Assembly: GCF_008329525.1 (NCBI RefSeq)
Contig: NZ_NPKQ01000005.1
Location: forward strand, 248,001-312,000
Source of the DNA: Tardiphaga sp. P9-11
GTDB taxonomy: Bacteria; Pseudomonadota; Alphaproteobacteria; Rhizobiales; Xanthobacteraceae
Length of the DNA: 64,000 bases
Direction: 5' to 3'
Each line of letters starts with the position of its first letter. Position 1 is the first letter of the stretch. Shown piece after piece: positions 9,282-17,857 of the stretch. The position numbers were made by a program, and so were the translations under genes. The notes under the pieces were generated by a model. The model saw only the letters and a program-made list of their open reading frames with translations, did not search any database and was not told the DNA's origin.

Positions 9282-9569
9282 ATGTTCGCTGCCCAATCCG
9301 ACGTTCAGCAGGACACGCCCGAAGTTCGCGTCACCGAATGGCGTCTCGCGCCTGGCGCGGCGACTGGTCACCACACCCACGGCATGGACTATGTGATCGT
9401 TCCGATCACCACGAGCGTGATGACAATCGTTGCGCCGGACGGCACCCGCTCGCAGGCGCCGATCACGACCGGCAAGTCCTATTTCCGTAAGGCAGGCGTC
9501 GAGCATGACGTGCTGAATGAAACCGACAAGGAAATCGTGTTTCTCGAGGTCGAGGTTAAGAAAGCTTAA
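9282..9569 (+). CDS. Cupin-domain protein
   Basis: 95 residues, a single small cupin barrel. Motif 1 is GAATGHHTHGMDYVIVP with the usual His pair; motif 2 contains GKSYFRKAGVEHDVLN. The metal site therefore seems intact. Preceded by AGAGGAAATCAAA and 18 bases after the antiporter stop, so probably co-transcribed with it. Substrate unknown. Confidence 0.85.
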   Translation: MFAAQSDVQQDTPEVRVTEWRLAPGAATGHHTHGMDYVIVPITTSVMTIVAPDGTRSQAPITTGKSYFRKAGVEHDVLNETDKEIVFLEVEVKKA

Positions 9570-9733
9570 CCTTATCGGCCTCCAGCGGTTGCCGGTTCAT
9601 TGTGTAGCCGGCTGAGGATCGCCTGAAACAATTCAATGCGACGGGTTGGAACTTTGCCTTCGATCCGTCGCGATTGATCCCTGAATCAGCCTCAAATTCC
9701 CAGCATGAAGCAGGTCGGGGAAGAGGCCGGTCC

Positions 9734-10573
9734 ATGCTGCAGAAATATCTCTCTAAGTTCACCATCGATATCTTGCCATCAATTCTGGCAACGATCGTGG
9801 GTGCCTATATCGTCAATCACTACATCATCCCGAAGGCGAACCCGGATCGGCCCGCTGCGGCTGTTGCATCGACGCCTGCGGAGCCGAAGTCTGACACCAA
9901 GGCAGCGACGGCGAAGCCCTCCGAGAACTCTGCCGACCTCGCCAATTTGCCCGAATCTGCCCCGGCCAAGGTCGGCGACAGGCCGGTGGTCGAGAAGGCC
10001 AGCATTGAAAAGCCTGAGACCGCCAGCGCACCTGAGCCGCGCCGCCATCAGCCGGCATTGCGGGAGAAGGCCATCGCCAAACCTGCGCCGACTCCAGCCG
10101 CGCCTGCGCCCGTGCTTGCCACCGTGGGGACTGCACCGGTGGCGAATGCCAGTGCCGATGAACGCCGCGATGCCAACGATCTTGCCCGTGCCGCCATTGA
10201 GCGTCTGAACCGCAGCGAGCCGCGTCCCCAGGAAGCTGCCCGTACGCCTGAGACCCCACGTGCGCCAGAGGCGCCGCGCGTACAGGACGCCGCACGGACT
10301 GTTGCCCCTCCGTCGATGCAGCAGTTGCCTCCGCCGATCATGGTGGCGACACCAAGCGTCGAGAAGTTCGATCCTATGTCTTCGCCGCAGTCTGAGCGTT
10401 CCGAGGCGCGGCACATGCGTCCGCCCGGTGAAATCCCCGCAGCGCAGCCCATGGATCTGCAGGCGAATGCTGCTGCAACGCCGCGACCCGAGCGCACCAA
10501 TGTGGCCGAAGACGTGCTGTCTGCGGCGAAGTCAGTGTTCAATTCGGTGATCCCGCACCCGTTCGAGCGGTAA
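9734..10573 (+). CDS. Membrane-anchored Pro/Ala-rich hypothetical protein
   Basis: 279 residues. One N-terminal membrane anchor (about residues 10-30, ILPSILATIVGAYIVNHYII) is followed by about 240 residues of Pro/Ala/Glu/Arg-rich, largely disordered sequence with short repeats such as APEAPR and ETPRAPE. It probably sits in the inner membrane with a long periplasmic tail. ATG 9734 places the anchor at the start; an ATG at 9674 would add 20 polar residues. Convergent with the TPR gene. No family recognised. Confidence 0.65.
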   Translation: MLQKYLSKFTIDILPSILATIVGAYIVNHYIIPKANPDRPAAAVASTPAEPKSDTKAATAKPSENSADLANLPESAPAKVGDRPVVEKASIEKPETASAPEPRRHQPALREKAIAKPAPTPAAPAPVLATVGTAPVANASADERRDANDLARAAIERLNRSEPRPQEAARTPETPRAPEAPRVQDAARTVAPPSMQQLPPPIMVATPSVEKFDPMSSPQSERSEARHMRPPGEIPAAQPMDLQANAAATPRPERTNVAEDVLSAAKSVFNSVIPHPFER

Positions 10574-10587
10574 TTCAAAACAGTGCG

Positions 10588-11244
10588 CTAACCTGCGCGT
10601 CCACCTGTTCGGGCGAGGCCGTTGCGTGCCGTATCGTCCCTCGGGCGTAGCGCGACAGCACGGCTGTAGGAGTCCGCAGCCTTGGTCCTGTCACCAAGCT
10701 TCTCATAGGTCGCGCCGCGGGTCAGCCAGACCTGTGCATTGCCCGGTGCCACCTGCGATGCCTCGTCGAGGTCCGCCGCGGCTTCCTGGTTCTTGCCAAG
10801 TGCGAGATAGCATTGCGCACGGCCGAGCAGGGGATCGGCCTGCTGCGGCGTCAGGCCATTGGCTGACGTAAAATCCGCGATGGCGAATTCGTACTTCTTC
10901 TCGGACTGATAGAGCATGCCGCGCTGGTAAAAGGTCTGCGCGCTGTGTGGATCGAGGTCGAGTGCCTGATTATAGGCCAGCAGCGCGTCGTCCGGTTTGC
11001 CAGACTGTGCGAGGGCCTGCGCGCGTGCAGCGTGGATCTGCGCATCCTGCGGATTGGTCTTGCCGGTATTCGCGGGCGACGGCGGCACCACGGCCGTTGT
11101 CTTCGGTTCGTCCCTGTCGGACCCCGGCGTGAGTGATGACAGGTTGAACGAGCAGCCGCCGCACAGACTCCCCGCAACAAGGGCCACCGCGGTAAGGCCG
11201 TGGGCGCCGAAACGGGACGGGGACTTGCGGACCGTGAATTCCAT
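10588..11244 (-). CDS. Tetratricopeptide-repeat envelope protein
   Basis: 218 residues. Signal-like N-terminus: basic residues, then LTAVALVAGSLCGGC (residues about 17-31), which could be an imperfect lipobox with a lipidated Cys. Three to four TPR units follow from about residue 75 (for example DALLAYNQALDLDPHSAQ and FYQRGMLYQSEKKYEFAIAD). Likely a periplasmic scaffold, NlpI-like. ATG 11242-11244 was chosen to place the signal segment at the start. No neighbour suggests a partner. Confidence 0.8.
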   Translation of the reverse strand: MEFTVRKSPSRFGAHGLTAVALVAGSLCGGCSFNLSSLTPGSDRDEPKTTAVVPPSPANTGKTNPQDAQIHAARAQALAQSGKPDDALLAYNQALDLDPHSAQTFYQRGMLYQSEKKYEFAIADFTSANGLTPQQADPLLGRAQCYLALGKNQEAAADLDEASQVAPGNAQVWLTRGATYEKLGDRTKAADSYSRAVALRPRDDTARNGLARTGGRAG

Positions 11245-11356
11245 GCAGGCAAATCTCACGCAGCGACCGGTGACCATTGGTAGCGCGACATTGAGTGAAA
11301 TGCATCCGGTCAAAAAATGCCGCGTGCGGTGGATAGCCCGCGCAAAAAGCGATTGC

Positions 11357-11391
11357 GCAAAAAAATAACGCGGGCTTTTGGCCCGCGTTAT
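11357..11391 (-). terminator. Rho-independent terminator of rpsU
   Basis: Eleven-base perfect stem (ATAACGCGGGC / GCCCGCGTTAT) with a five-base loop; on the minus strand it is followed by seven T residues (A run at 11359-11365 on the plus strand). It begins 24 bases after the rpsU stop. Confidence 0.92.
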
Positions 11392-11414
11392 GGAACTCGT
11401 ATGAGTAATCGCTT

Positions 11415-11711
11415 TTAGCGCGGTGCGCGCGGAGCAGCGCCTGCGCCGGGACGGCCGCCACGCTCAGCGCCAGGACCCGCGCCGAACACCGGCTTCGGCT
11501 TCATCGGCAGCAGGCCTTCACGCTGCAGCTTCTTGCGAGCCAGCTTGCGTGCGCGACGCACAGCCTCAGCCTTCTCGCGAGCCTTCTTCTCAGAGGGCTT
11601 CTCGTAGTGACCGCGGAGCTTCATCTCGCGGAAAATACCCTCGCGCTGCATCTTCTTCTTCAGCGCCTTGAGAGCCTGATCGACATTATTATCGCGAACG
11701 AGAACCTGCAC
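11415..11711 (-). CDS. rpsU: 30S ribosomal protein S21
   Basis: 98 residues: [20 protein letters not shown], then the basic helix-rich core, and a Gly/Pro/Arg tail of about 25 residues that is longer than in E. coli, as usual for Rhizobiales. The start is taken as GTG 11709-11711, seven bases after GAGG and giving the expected N-terminus; an upstream ATG at 11729 would add MKRGCR. S21 acts in the 30S platform near the anti-Shine-Dalgarno region. Its leader has unusual hairpins (see 11763-11845). Confidence 0.95.
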   Translation of the reverse strand: MQVLVRDNNVDQALKALKKKMQREGIFREMKLRGHYEKPSEKKAREKAEAVRRARKLARKKLQREGLLPMKPKPVFGAGPGAERGGRPGAGAAPRAPR

Positions 11712-11762
11712 GCGGCATCCTCTTTTCAATTGGTCGGATTTGAATTTCGGTAAAGTGAAGGG

Positions 11763-11845
11763 CCGACAAAGGCCATGCCCTTAACCTCAAGGGCGCCGAT
11801 GTACCAGATGAAATGGCAAATGTCCACCTTGCGGCGTTGCCATTT
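11763..11845 (-). promoter_or_regulatory. Structured leader upstream of rpsU
   Basis: On the minus strand a nine-base perfect inverted repeat AAATGGCAA / TTGCCATTT (11837-11845 and 11811-11819, 17-base loop) is followed nearer the gene by AAGGGC / GCCCTT arms. Both lie within 135 bases of the rpsU start. They could form a 5' UTR element that controls S21 synthesis. The repeat also faces the aqpZ promoter side, so an operator role cannot be excluded. Confidence 0.4.
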
Positions 11846-11993
11846 TAACCTCCTGGGCCGAGAAAATAACGTGTTTTTCCGAATTTCATCGGGTGGGGAT
11901 AGGGCAGGTTCCCTGTCTCGACAGGTATTGGAGCACGGAAGCATAATTCCCGCGGCGACTCAGCCGGGACGCCGATTACGACCGGAGAGCATC

Positions 11994-12716
11994 ATGAACG
12001 GGAAAAAATACGCGGCCGAGCTGATCGGCACCTTTTGGCTCACATTTGCGGGTTGCGGCAGCGCCGTGATCGCGGCGGCATTTCCGCAGGTGGGTATCGG
12101 TCTCGTCGGCGTCTCGCTGGCCTTCGGCCTCAGCGTCGTAACCATGGCCTATGCCATCGGCCACATTTCGGGCTGCCATCTTAATCCTGCGGTCACCGTA
12201 GGGCTTGCAGCGGGCGGACGGTTCCCCGCCGGCCAGATTCTCCCTTACGTTATTGCGCAGGTGATCGGCGCTGTGGCGGCTGCGGCCTTGTTGTATGTCA
12301 TCGCCAGCGGCGCTGCCGGTTTCGACTTGGCCAAGGGTTTTGCTTCGAACGGCTACGGCGATCATTCGCCCGGCAAATACAGCATGGTGGCAGGCTTCAT
12401 CATGGAAGTAGTGATGACCATGATGTTCCTGTTCATCATCATGGGATCCACCCACGGCAAGGCGCCAGCGGGCTTCGCGCCGCTGGCGATCGGGCTTGCG
12501 CTGGTGATGATCCACCTCGTCAGCATTCCAGTTACCAATACGTCGGTGAATCCGGCGCGCAGCACCGGACCGGCATTGTTTGTTGGCGGCTGGGCACTGC
12601 AGCAGCTGTGGATGTTCTGGGTGGCGCCGCTGGTTGGCGGTGTTCTTGGCGGCGCGATCTATCGCTGGCTGAGTGACGAGCCGACTGGTGTAGTGGAAGG
12701 TAAGGCGACCACCTGA
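11994..12716 (+). CDS. aqpZ: Aquaporin Z
   Basis: 240 residues, six helices plus two half-helices. The two NPA motifs are HLNPAV (N64) and VNPARS (N186), with R189 of the selectivity filter directly after the second, the spacing of water-selective AqpZ. Small residues at the filter and the GCGSA stretch in helix 1 agree. GGAGAG precedes the ATG at 11994; the frame is open far upstream but lacks family-like sequence there. Transports water across the inner membrane. Confidence 0.95.
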   Translation: MNGKKYAAELIGTFWLTFAGCGSAVIAAAFPQVGIGLVGVSLAFGLSVVTMAYAIGHISGCHLNPAVTVGLAAGGRFPAGQILPYVIAQVIGAVAAAALLYVIASGAAGFDLAKGFASNGYGDHSPGKYSMVAGFIMEVVMTMMFLFIIMGSTHGKAPAGFAPLAIGLALVMIHLVSIPVTNTSVNPARSTGPALFVGGWALQQLWMFWVAPLVGGVLGGAIYRWLSDEPTGVVEGKATT

Positions 12717-12721
12717 CGAAT

Positions 12722-12763
12722 GAGGCGATGAAGCCGGCGTCGTTACGTCGCCGGCTTCACCTC
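12722..12763. terminator. Bidirectional hairpin between aqpZ and purK
   Basis: TGAAGCCGGCG (12729-12739) pairs with CGCCGGCTTCA (12749-12759), flanked by GAGG/CCTC. The purK stop codon sits in the loop. There is no T run, so termination may need help; it is placed exactly between two convergent genes. Confidence 0.55.
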
Positions 12764-13852
12764 AACCACATGTCCCATCTTGCGGCCGGGCTTTGGCGCG
12801 CCCTTGCCGTAGAGATGTACGGTGGCGCCTGGGACGGTGAGCCACTTGCCATAGTCGAGAATGTCGTCGCCAATCAGGTTGGTCATGGTGACCTGACCAT
12901 GGCGCACGGCTTTGGCCAGCGGCCAGCCCGCGATGGCGCGGATGTGTTGTTCGAACTGCGATACCGAGGCGCCATCGAGCGTCCAGTGGCCGGAATTATG
13001 CACGCGTGGCGCGATTTCATTGACGACCAGCGTCGCGCCGTCAATTGCGTCCTTTTGGCCCGGCACGACAAACAGTTCGACGGCAAAGACGCCGATATAG
13101 CCCAGCGCAGTGCCGATCTTCTCGGCGATCTCGCGTGCCTTCGCAGCAAGCGCGTCGGAGATGCGCGCGGGCGCATAGGAGAATTTCAGGATGTGATCGC
13201 GATGCTCGTTTTCGGTGACGTCGAAACATTCGACATGGCCGTCGGCGCCGCGTGCAGCGATGACCGAGACCTCGCGTTCGAACGGGACGAAGGCTTCGAG
13301 AATCGCGGAGTTGGTACCGAGATCATTCCAGACCTGATCGAGATCGTCACCCTCCCGGATGATCGCCTGGCCCTTGCCATCATAGCCGAAGCGCCGCGTC
13401 TTGATGACAGCGGGCAGGCCGATGGTCTTGATTGCAGCGCGCAGCTCGCCGGCATTCGCGACACCTGCGTAACCGGCCGTGCCGATGCCCAGCGACGTCA
13501 CAAAATCCTTCTCGGCCAGACGATCCTGCGTGGTCTGCAGGATTGTCTGCGCAGGCAGAACCGGGCGCCGCGCGTTAAGGATCATCGCGGTGGCGGCAGG
13601 CACGTTCTCGAATTCGTAGGTGATGACGTCGCAATCACTGGCGAACAGTTCGAGCGCCTCGACATCGGCATATTCCGCGCAGGTCGCGTTCTGCACCACG
13701 TCGAAAGCCGGCGAATCCGGATCCGGTGAAAAAACCTGACAGCGGAGGCCGAGGCGTGCTGCGGACATCGCCAACATGCGACCGAGCTGGCCGCCACCAA
13801 GAATGCCGATCGTGTCGCCGGGCTTGAGAGCCTTCGTCACTACAGCGCTCAC
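12743..13852 (-). CDS. purK: 5-(carboxyamino)imidazole ribonucleotide synthase
   Basis: 369 residues, ATP-grasp enzyme. It makes N5-CAIR from AIR, bicarbonate and ATP in purine synthesis. [20 protein letters not shown] marks the pre-ATP-grasp fold, [10 protein letters not shown] the glycine loop, and [13 protein letters not shown] the active site near residue 270. The start is GTG 13850-13852, overlapping the purE stop as GTGA, so translation is coupled and the enzymes act consecutively. Confidence 0.95.
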   Translation of the reverse strand: MSAVVTKALKPGDTIGILGGGQLGRMLAMSAARLGLRCQVFSPDPDSPAFDVVQNATCAEYADVEALELFASDCDVITYEFENVPAATAMILNARRPVLPAQTILQTTQDRLAEKDFVTSLGIGTAGYAGVANAGELRAAIKTIGLPAVIKTRRFGYDGKGQAIIREGDDLDQVWNDLGTNSAILEAFVPFEREVSVIAARGADGHVECFDVTENEHRDHILKFSYAPARISDALAAKAREIAEKIGTALGYIGVFAVELFVVPGQKDAIDGATLVVNEIAPRVHNSGHWTLDGASVSQFEQHIRAIAGWPLAKAVRHGQVTMTNLIGDDILDYGKWLTVPGATVHLYGKGAPKPGRKMGHVVEVKPAT

Positions 13853-14337
13853 GCCGCACCTTCCGGCTTTTCAGCCACGGCATCGGTCTGCGCCTTACGC
13901 CAGGCAGCGAGCTTTGTTGCCAATGCCGTGTCGTGCAGCGCCAGCACGCTCGCCGCGAGCAGTGCCGCGTTGATCGCGCCGGGCTTGCCAATGGCCAGCG
14001 TCCCGACAGGCACCCCGCCCGGCATCTGTACGATCGAATAAAGCGAGTCGACGCCGGACAGCGCCTTGGATTCCACGGGCACGCCGAACACCGGGAGCTC
14101 CGTCAATGCCGCGGCCATGCCGGGCAAATGCGCAGCGCCGCCGGCACCGGCGATGATGATCTGGAAGCCCGCTGCCTTGGCGCCCTTGGCGAATGCGAAC
14201 AGCCGGTCCGGCGTACGGTGGGCCGAGACGATGCAGGCCTCATGGGATACGCCGAGTGCAGCCAGCGTTTCGGCGGCATGGCGCATGGTTTCCCAGTCCG
14301 ATTGGCTTCCCATAATAATGGCGACGGGCGCGGTCAT
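13849..14337 (-). CDS. purE: 5-(carboxyamino)imidazole ribonucleotide mutase
   Basis: 162 residues, class I PurE converting N5-CAIR to CAIR. GSQSDW near residue 9 and SAHRTPDRL near residue 40 are the substrate-binding motifs, and [13 protein letters not shown] the central loop. ATG 14335-14337 gives the usual N-terminus ([11 protein letters not shown]); the frame is open 44 codons further upstream without homology. Operon purE-purK. Confidence 0.95.
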   Translation of the reverse strand: MTAPVAIIMGSQSDWETMRHAAETLAALGVSHEACIVSAHRTPDRLFAFAKGAKAAGFQIIIAGAGGAAHLPGMAAALTELPVFGVPVESKALSGVDSLYSIVQMPGGVPVGTLAIGKPGAINAALLAASVLALHDTALATKLAAWRKAQTDAVAEKPEGAA

Positions 14338-14463
14338 TCCGTATTTTCTTTCGCGAATCCAGAAAGATAGGCTGGAAATACAATGTCGTCCCCTTGCGTG
14401 GCAAGGAGGGTGGCAAAGGTGATCTCGTCTTGGTGAAGACTGGCAAGCCTTGTAACAAATCCC

Positions 14464-14845
14464 ATGCAAAAGAAAACCCGAACGCCTGCTGCAAAGTCGG
14501 TCAAACGTTCCATGAAGCCGGCATTTCGGGGTTCCAGGGCGCTGGCGTCGCTGCCGAAAAGCCGCGCGCCGGCGGTCGCGCTGACGATCCGGCGGCGGAG
14601 GCGTAACTTACAGAGGTGCAGGCGAAGGTTGCCGAATTGCGTGCTTCGGCGGGAACCGATGTCCTGCTCGACATTCTCAACCGCCGTGGCTTAGCCCGCG
14701 AGCTGATCCGCGCCGTGGCCTTCCTCGCCCGCCATAGCGAACGGGTGCACCGATTGTGCTCGATGTCGACCGCCTCAAGCCGATCAACGACGCCTTCGGT
14801 CACGCGGCCAGCGCAAGACCGCGCAATGTGCGGAAGTGTAGCTAG
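14464..14845 (+). pseudogene. Decayed diguanylate cyclase (GGDEF) fragment
   Basis: Three reading frames in succession give pieces of one protein. [16 protein letters not shown] from 14464 is a basic N-terminus; after a frame change LLDILNRRGLARELIRAVAF (14661-14720) is the GGDEF-domain start; after another at about 14755 LDVDRLKPINDAFGHAA continues, and a stop follows at 14843. The GGDEF signature itself is missing, so the gene is truncated and frameshifted. No catalytic activity is expected. Confidence 0.7.
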
Positions 14846-14867
14846 TCGATCGTCGGCCTTGGCGCCT

Positions 14868-15119
14868 TTACAATGCGCTGAGGTCGCTTGGCACTTCGCC
14901 GAAGGCGCGGATCACCTGGGCGTCGCCGAACTCGCCGGTCATCGGATCGCCGGTGCGGCTGAAGGCCAGTGCGCCGATCGAGCCCGGCACGCGTGACAAT
15001 AGTTCGGCGCGGCGAATGGCGCCGGACGCGCTCTGGCACTCCTCGGCAGCACCAGCCGCTAGCGAACCGGAGTCATCCTGCAAGAAGGGCAGTGCGACGT
15101 AATAGGTGATGTCGGCCAT
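14868..15119 (-). CDS. Small conserved hypothetical protein under a predicted SOS box
   Basis: 83 residues, soluble, acidic: MADITYYVALPF at the start, then SRVPGSIGALAFSRTGDP and FGDAQVIRAFGEVP. I recall similar small proteins in Bradyrhizobium relatives but know no function. No signal peptide or membrane segment. The ATG is at 15117-15119 with a poor ribosome site. A perfect GAAC-N7-GAAC repeat lies 36 bases upstream, suggesting LexA control and a role in the DNA-damage response. It sits between a decayed GGDEF gene and gene-free DNA. Confidence 0.7.
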   Translation of the reverse strand: MADITYYVALPFLQDDSGSLAAGAAEECQSASGAIRRAELLSRVPGSIGALAFSRTGDPMTGEFGDAQVIRAFGEVPSDLSAL

Positions 15120-15155
15120 AACGCGCTCGCGAGTCGATTGATCCCGTACAAGTTT

Positions 15156-15170
15156 GTTCTTATTTTGTTC
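15156..15170 (-). promoter_or_regulatory. Predicted LexA (SOS) box
   Basis: On the minus strand GAAC-AAAATAA-GAAC, an exact match to the alphaproteobacterial LexA direct-repeat site GAAC-N7-GAAC. It is 36 bases upstream of the start codon of the 83-residue protein, the normal place for a repressor site over a promoter. Confidence 0.65.
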
Positions 15171-15750
15171 TTTTTGTCAAGACGAGAGCGCCTATTAGCG
15201 ATCTTCCGTCGCGTCCTCTAGATCCGGCGCGGCCGGCTTATGCAGCGCGAGTATCGCCGCCCACCATAAGCGTTAGGCGTAAAGCCGTACTGGTCGAGCA
15301 AAACGGCAAGCCCTGCAAGGCCCATAACCATAAGAAGTGCAGCAGCGGTGCCATATACAGAGGGTCAGAGGCGAATGATCGGCGTCTTGCACATGACCAG
15401 CGCACCTTCGCTGATTGTCTGCGTCTTCAATGCAACGGCCGGTCAGTCTATCAAGGCAAAGACGTTAGTGAATGATGCAAACAACAGGCGTGGAACGATG
15501 CGCAGCGGCACGGGCAAAATTTGACCACGTCACAATGCGATGCTGGCCAGGATTAAGTCCGGCTGCCTTGCCTGCGGTGCCGCGCGAAAAAACGGCGGCC
15601 GTCGCGAAGCAGGATTTTGATGATGGGCCAGTTCAACGCCCAGCCTGCTCCAGTCACTGCAAGGCAAAGCAAGCCGATCCATTAGATCATCGCGCGTTGA
15701 GTTCGCGGCCATGGCCGTTTTAACTCACAGCCACGGTGTGACGCGTTGTC
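15171..15750. other. 580-base stretch with no convincing gene
   Basis: Short frames exist on both strands but none shows a ribosome site with family-like sequence. A plus-strand frame around 15296-15470 reads VEQNGKPCKAHNHKKC and might be decayed coding DNA. No terminator-like hairpin or long repeat was seen. Together with the broken GGDEF gene next door it looks like a small decay zone. Confidence 0.5.
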
Positions 15751-15957
15751 TCAGGCAATAATATCGGGAGTGATCTGATCTTCGATGAAGGAAATCCGAT
15801 CCTTCAGCTGAAGCTTGCGCTTTTTCAACCGCTGCAGCCGCAACAGATCGGGTGCGGGTGAATGTTGCAGGGCATCGATAGCGGCGTCGAGGTCGCGATG
15901 TTCCTGCTGCAATCTAGCGAGTTCTAACGGAAGTTCGCGATCTTCGTCGTCGTTCAT
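15751..15957 (-). CDS. YdcH/DUF465-family small coiled-coil protein
   Basis: 68 residues, highly charged, one helical hairpin: LARLQQEHRDLDAAIDAL and LQRLKKRKLQLKDRISFIED, the DUF465 signature. Start taken at MNDDED (15955-15957); an upstream ATG at 15981 lacks a ribosome site. Family members are small cytosolic proteins of unknown role. A second family member lies 250 bases away on the opposite strand, transcribed divergently. Confidence 0.85.
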   Translation of the reverse strand: MNDDEDRELPLELARLQQEHRDLDAAIDALQHSPAPDLLRLQRLKKRKLQLKDRISFIEDQITPDIIA

Positions 15958-16206
15958 GTTTCTAACTGACTGGATTCGCAAATCATTTGCGAGGAATTTC
16001 TCACATGACTATCGCCGGTGCAGACGTGCCGCGCAAGCCGTCCGGTTCCGGGTTTTTGCGGCGCAATCAGGTCACGATTCGTTTTGCACAATACCCGAAA
16101 TCCAAAATACACTTTTCAAGACCCATCGACAGATGTCCACTGTCATGTAGAATTCACCGTCCAACCGAACGAATCCTGAGGTTCAATCCTACCGAGGAGT
16201 TTTCGA

Positions 16207-16392
16207 ATGGCACTACAGGCGCATCTCGTCGAACTGGAACGCAAGCACAAGGTTCTCGAAAGCGAATTGCACGACGCGCTCGTGCACCTGTCTACCGACG
16301 ATCTTCGCATCGTCGAACTTAAACGTCGAAAACTGATGGTCAGGGACGAAATCCAGCGTCTCAAAAACGGTACCAGCGACACGCTGCACTGA
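16207..16392 (+). CDS. YdcH/DUF465-family small coiled-coil protein
   Basis: 61 residues: LVELERKHKVLESELHDAL followed by IVELKRRKLMVRDEIQRLK, the typical DUF465 helical hairpin. GAGGAG is eight bases before the ATG, a strong site. It is divergent from the other DUF465 gene (15751-15957). Function unknown. Confidence 0.87.
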   Translation: MALQAHLVELERKHKVLESELHDALVHLSTDDLRIVELKRRKLMVRDEIQRLKNGTSDTLH

Positions 16393-16560
16393 TCAGCGGC
16401 TGCACTGATTAGCGAACGATAAATCACAGCATCAACATCGCGTTTACGTCGCTGCTTTCACGCAGGTGCGATGGTGTCTTGCGCTGATCGCACGATAGGT
16501 TTGCGACGAAGCATCCAGTTATTCGGTTGGCCTGGGTCGCTTCGCCTGCAACCTTCGCAT

Positions 16561-17664
16561 TCAGTGTCCCGCCATTTCGGCTACGTAGTCCGCGATGGCC
16601 AGGGATGATGTCAGCCCTGGGGACTCGATGCCGAACAGGTTGATGAGGCCCGGCACGCCATGAGTCTGGGCGCCTTGGATCATGAAGTCCTGCACCGCGA
16701 CTGCGGGCGGTACGATCTTCGGCCGCATTCCGGAATAGCTCGGCGTCAATGCACCGTCCGGCAGACTGGGCCAGTAGCGCCTGATGGCCGGATAGAATCT
16801 CTCTCCACGTGCCGGATCGACTGTGTAGTCGATGTGATCCACCCACTCGACATCAGGGCCGAAACGCGCCTGGCCGGCCAGATCGAGTGTGAGATGCACA
16901 CCGAGGCCGCCCGGTTCCGGCACAGGATAGATCAGCCGCGAGAACGGTGCTTTCGCATTGCAGCTGAAGTAGCAACCTTTGGCCAGATAGGCGGGCGGTA
17001 TAAGGTCGAGCGGCATGCCGTCAAGCATGCGTGCGATCGCGGTTGCGGACAGGCCGGCCGAATTGATCAGCATGTCGCAGGCTAGTGTCATCGGAGCTTC
17101 GCCGCCGACATCCACTTCGAAACCGTTGGCTGTAACCCGACCACGTTCCAGCGGTGCGAGGAATGCGAAGGCCGCGCCGGCGGCTTCCGCTTCACCGCGC
17201 AGCGCCAACATATAGCTGTGGCTGTCGACGATTCCGGTGGAGGGCGACAACAGTGCGGCTTCGCAAGCCAGCGCCGGCTCAAGTGCCCGTGCTTCTGTCC
17301 CGGATAATTGCTCGAGATCAGCGACGCCATTAGCTTCGGCATGCGCTTTGATCGCCGCCAGTTTGGCCATCTCCTCCTGACGTGTGGCGACGATCAGTTT
17401 CCCGGAGTTGCGATGTGGAATGCCGCGATCCCGGCAATAATCATAGAGAGCCTGTTTTCCGGCGACGCAGAACCGCGCCATCAGGCTGCCGGCAGGATAA
17501 TAGATGCCGGCATGGATGACCTCGCTGTTACGCGACGAAGTCACGGTACCAATCGCGTCTGCAGCCTCCAGTACGATGACCTCGCGTCCCGCTTCCGCCA
17601 GTCGCCGGGCGATCGCAAGTCCCACGACGCCGGCGCCCACCACCACGCATTCAACCTTGTCCAT
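16561..17664 (-). CDS. FAD-dependent oxidoreductase, L-2-hydroxyglutarate oxidase-like
   Basis: 367 residues, DAO-fold flavoenzyme. The FAD motif [17 protein letters not shown] is at residues 10-26, followed by [19 protein letters not shown], the sequence typical of the LhgO/YgaF and L2HGDH group where it positions the flavin and substrate. The C-terminal GMRPKIVPP and [18 protein letters not shown] complete the fold. The likely reaction is oxidation of L-2-hydroxyglutarate to 2-oxoglutarate with electrons to the quinone pool; other 2-hydroxyacids are possible. Confidence 0.85.
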   Translation of the reverse strand: MDKVECVVVGAGVVGLAIARRLAEAGREVIVLEAADAIGTVTSSRNSEVIHAGIYYPAGSLMARFCVAGKQALYDYCRDRGIPHRNSGKLIVATRQEEMAKLAAIKAHAEANGVADLEQLSGTEARALEPALACEAALLSPSTGIVDSHSYMLALRGEAEAAGAAFAFLAPLERGRVTANGFEVDVGGEAPMTLACDMLINSAGLSATAIARMLDGMPLDLIPPAYLAKGCYFSCNAKAPFSRLIYPVPEPGGLGVHLTLDLAGQARFGPDVEWVDHIDYTVDPARGERFYPAIRRYWPSLPDGALTPSYSGMRPKIVPPAVAVQDFMIQGAQTHGVPGLINLFGIESPGLTSSLAIADYVAEMAGH

Positions 17665-17857
17665 GTCCTGTCCGATAGTTTGTTGCGCGGGTCATCTGCC
17701 GCGGGCCGACCTTGCGCATCTGGTGCTTTAGTAAAACATTAAGCATCACAGCCAATTACCACTAATTTTCGCGGCATTCCGCGGTCGCGACGCTACACAT
17801 TTACCTGATCCACATACCTGTAACCAAACACTCGCCCTGCGAATACGCGGGTGTGTA

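Noticed and set aside
15296..15470. Similarity of the frame VEQNGKPCKAH to [11 protein letters not shown] near 14430
   Set aside because: Only a few residues match and both regions are decayed; no duplication could be shown.
15530..15712. 60-codon minus-strand frame
   Set aside because: No ribosome site, no recognisable composition, and it competes with an equally poor plus-strand frame.
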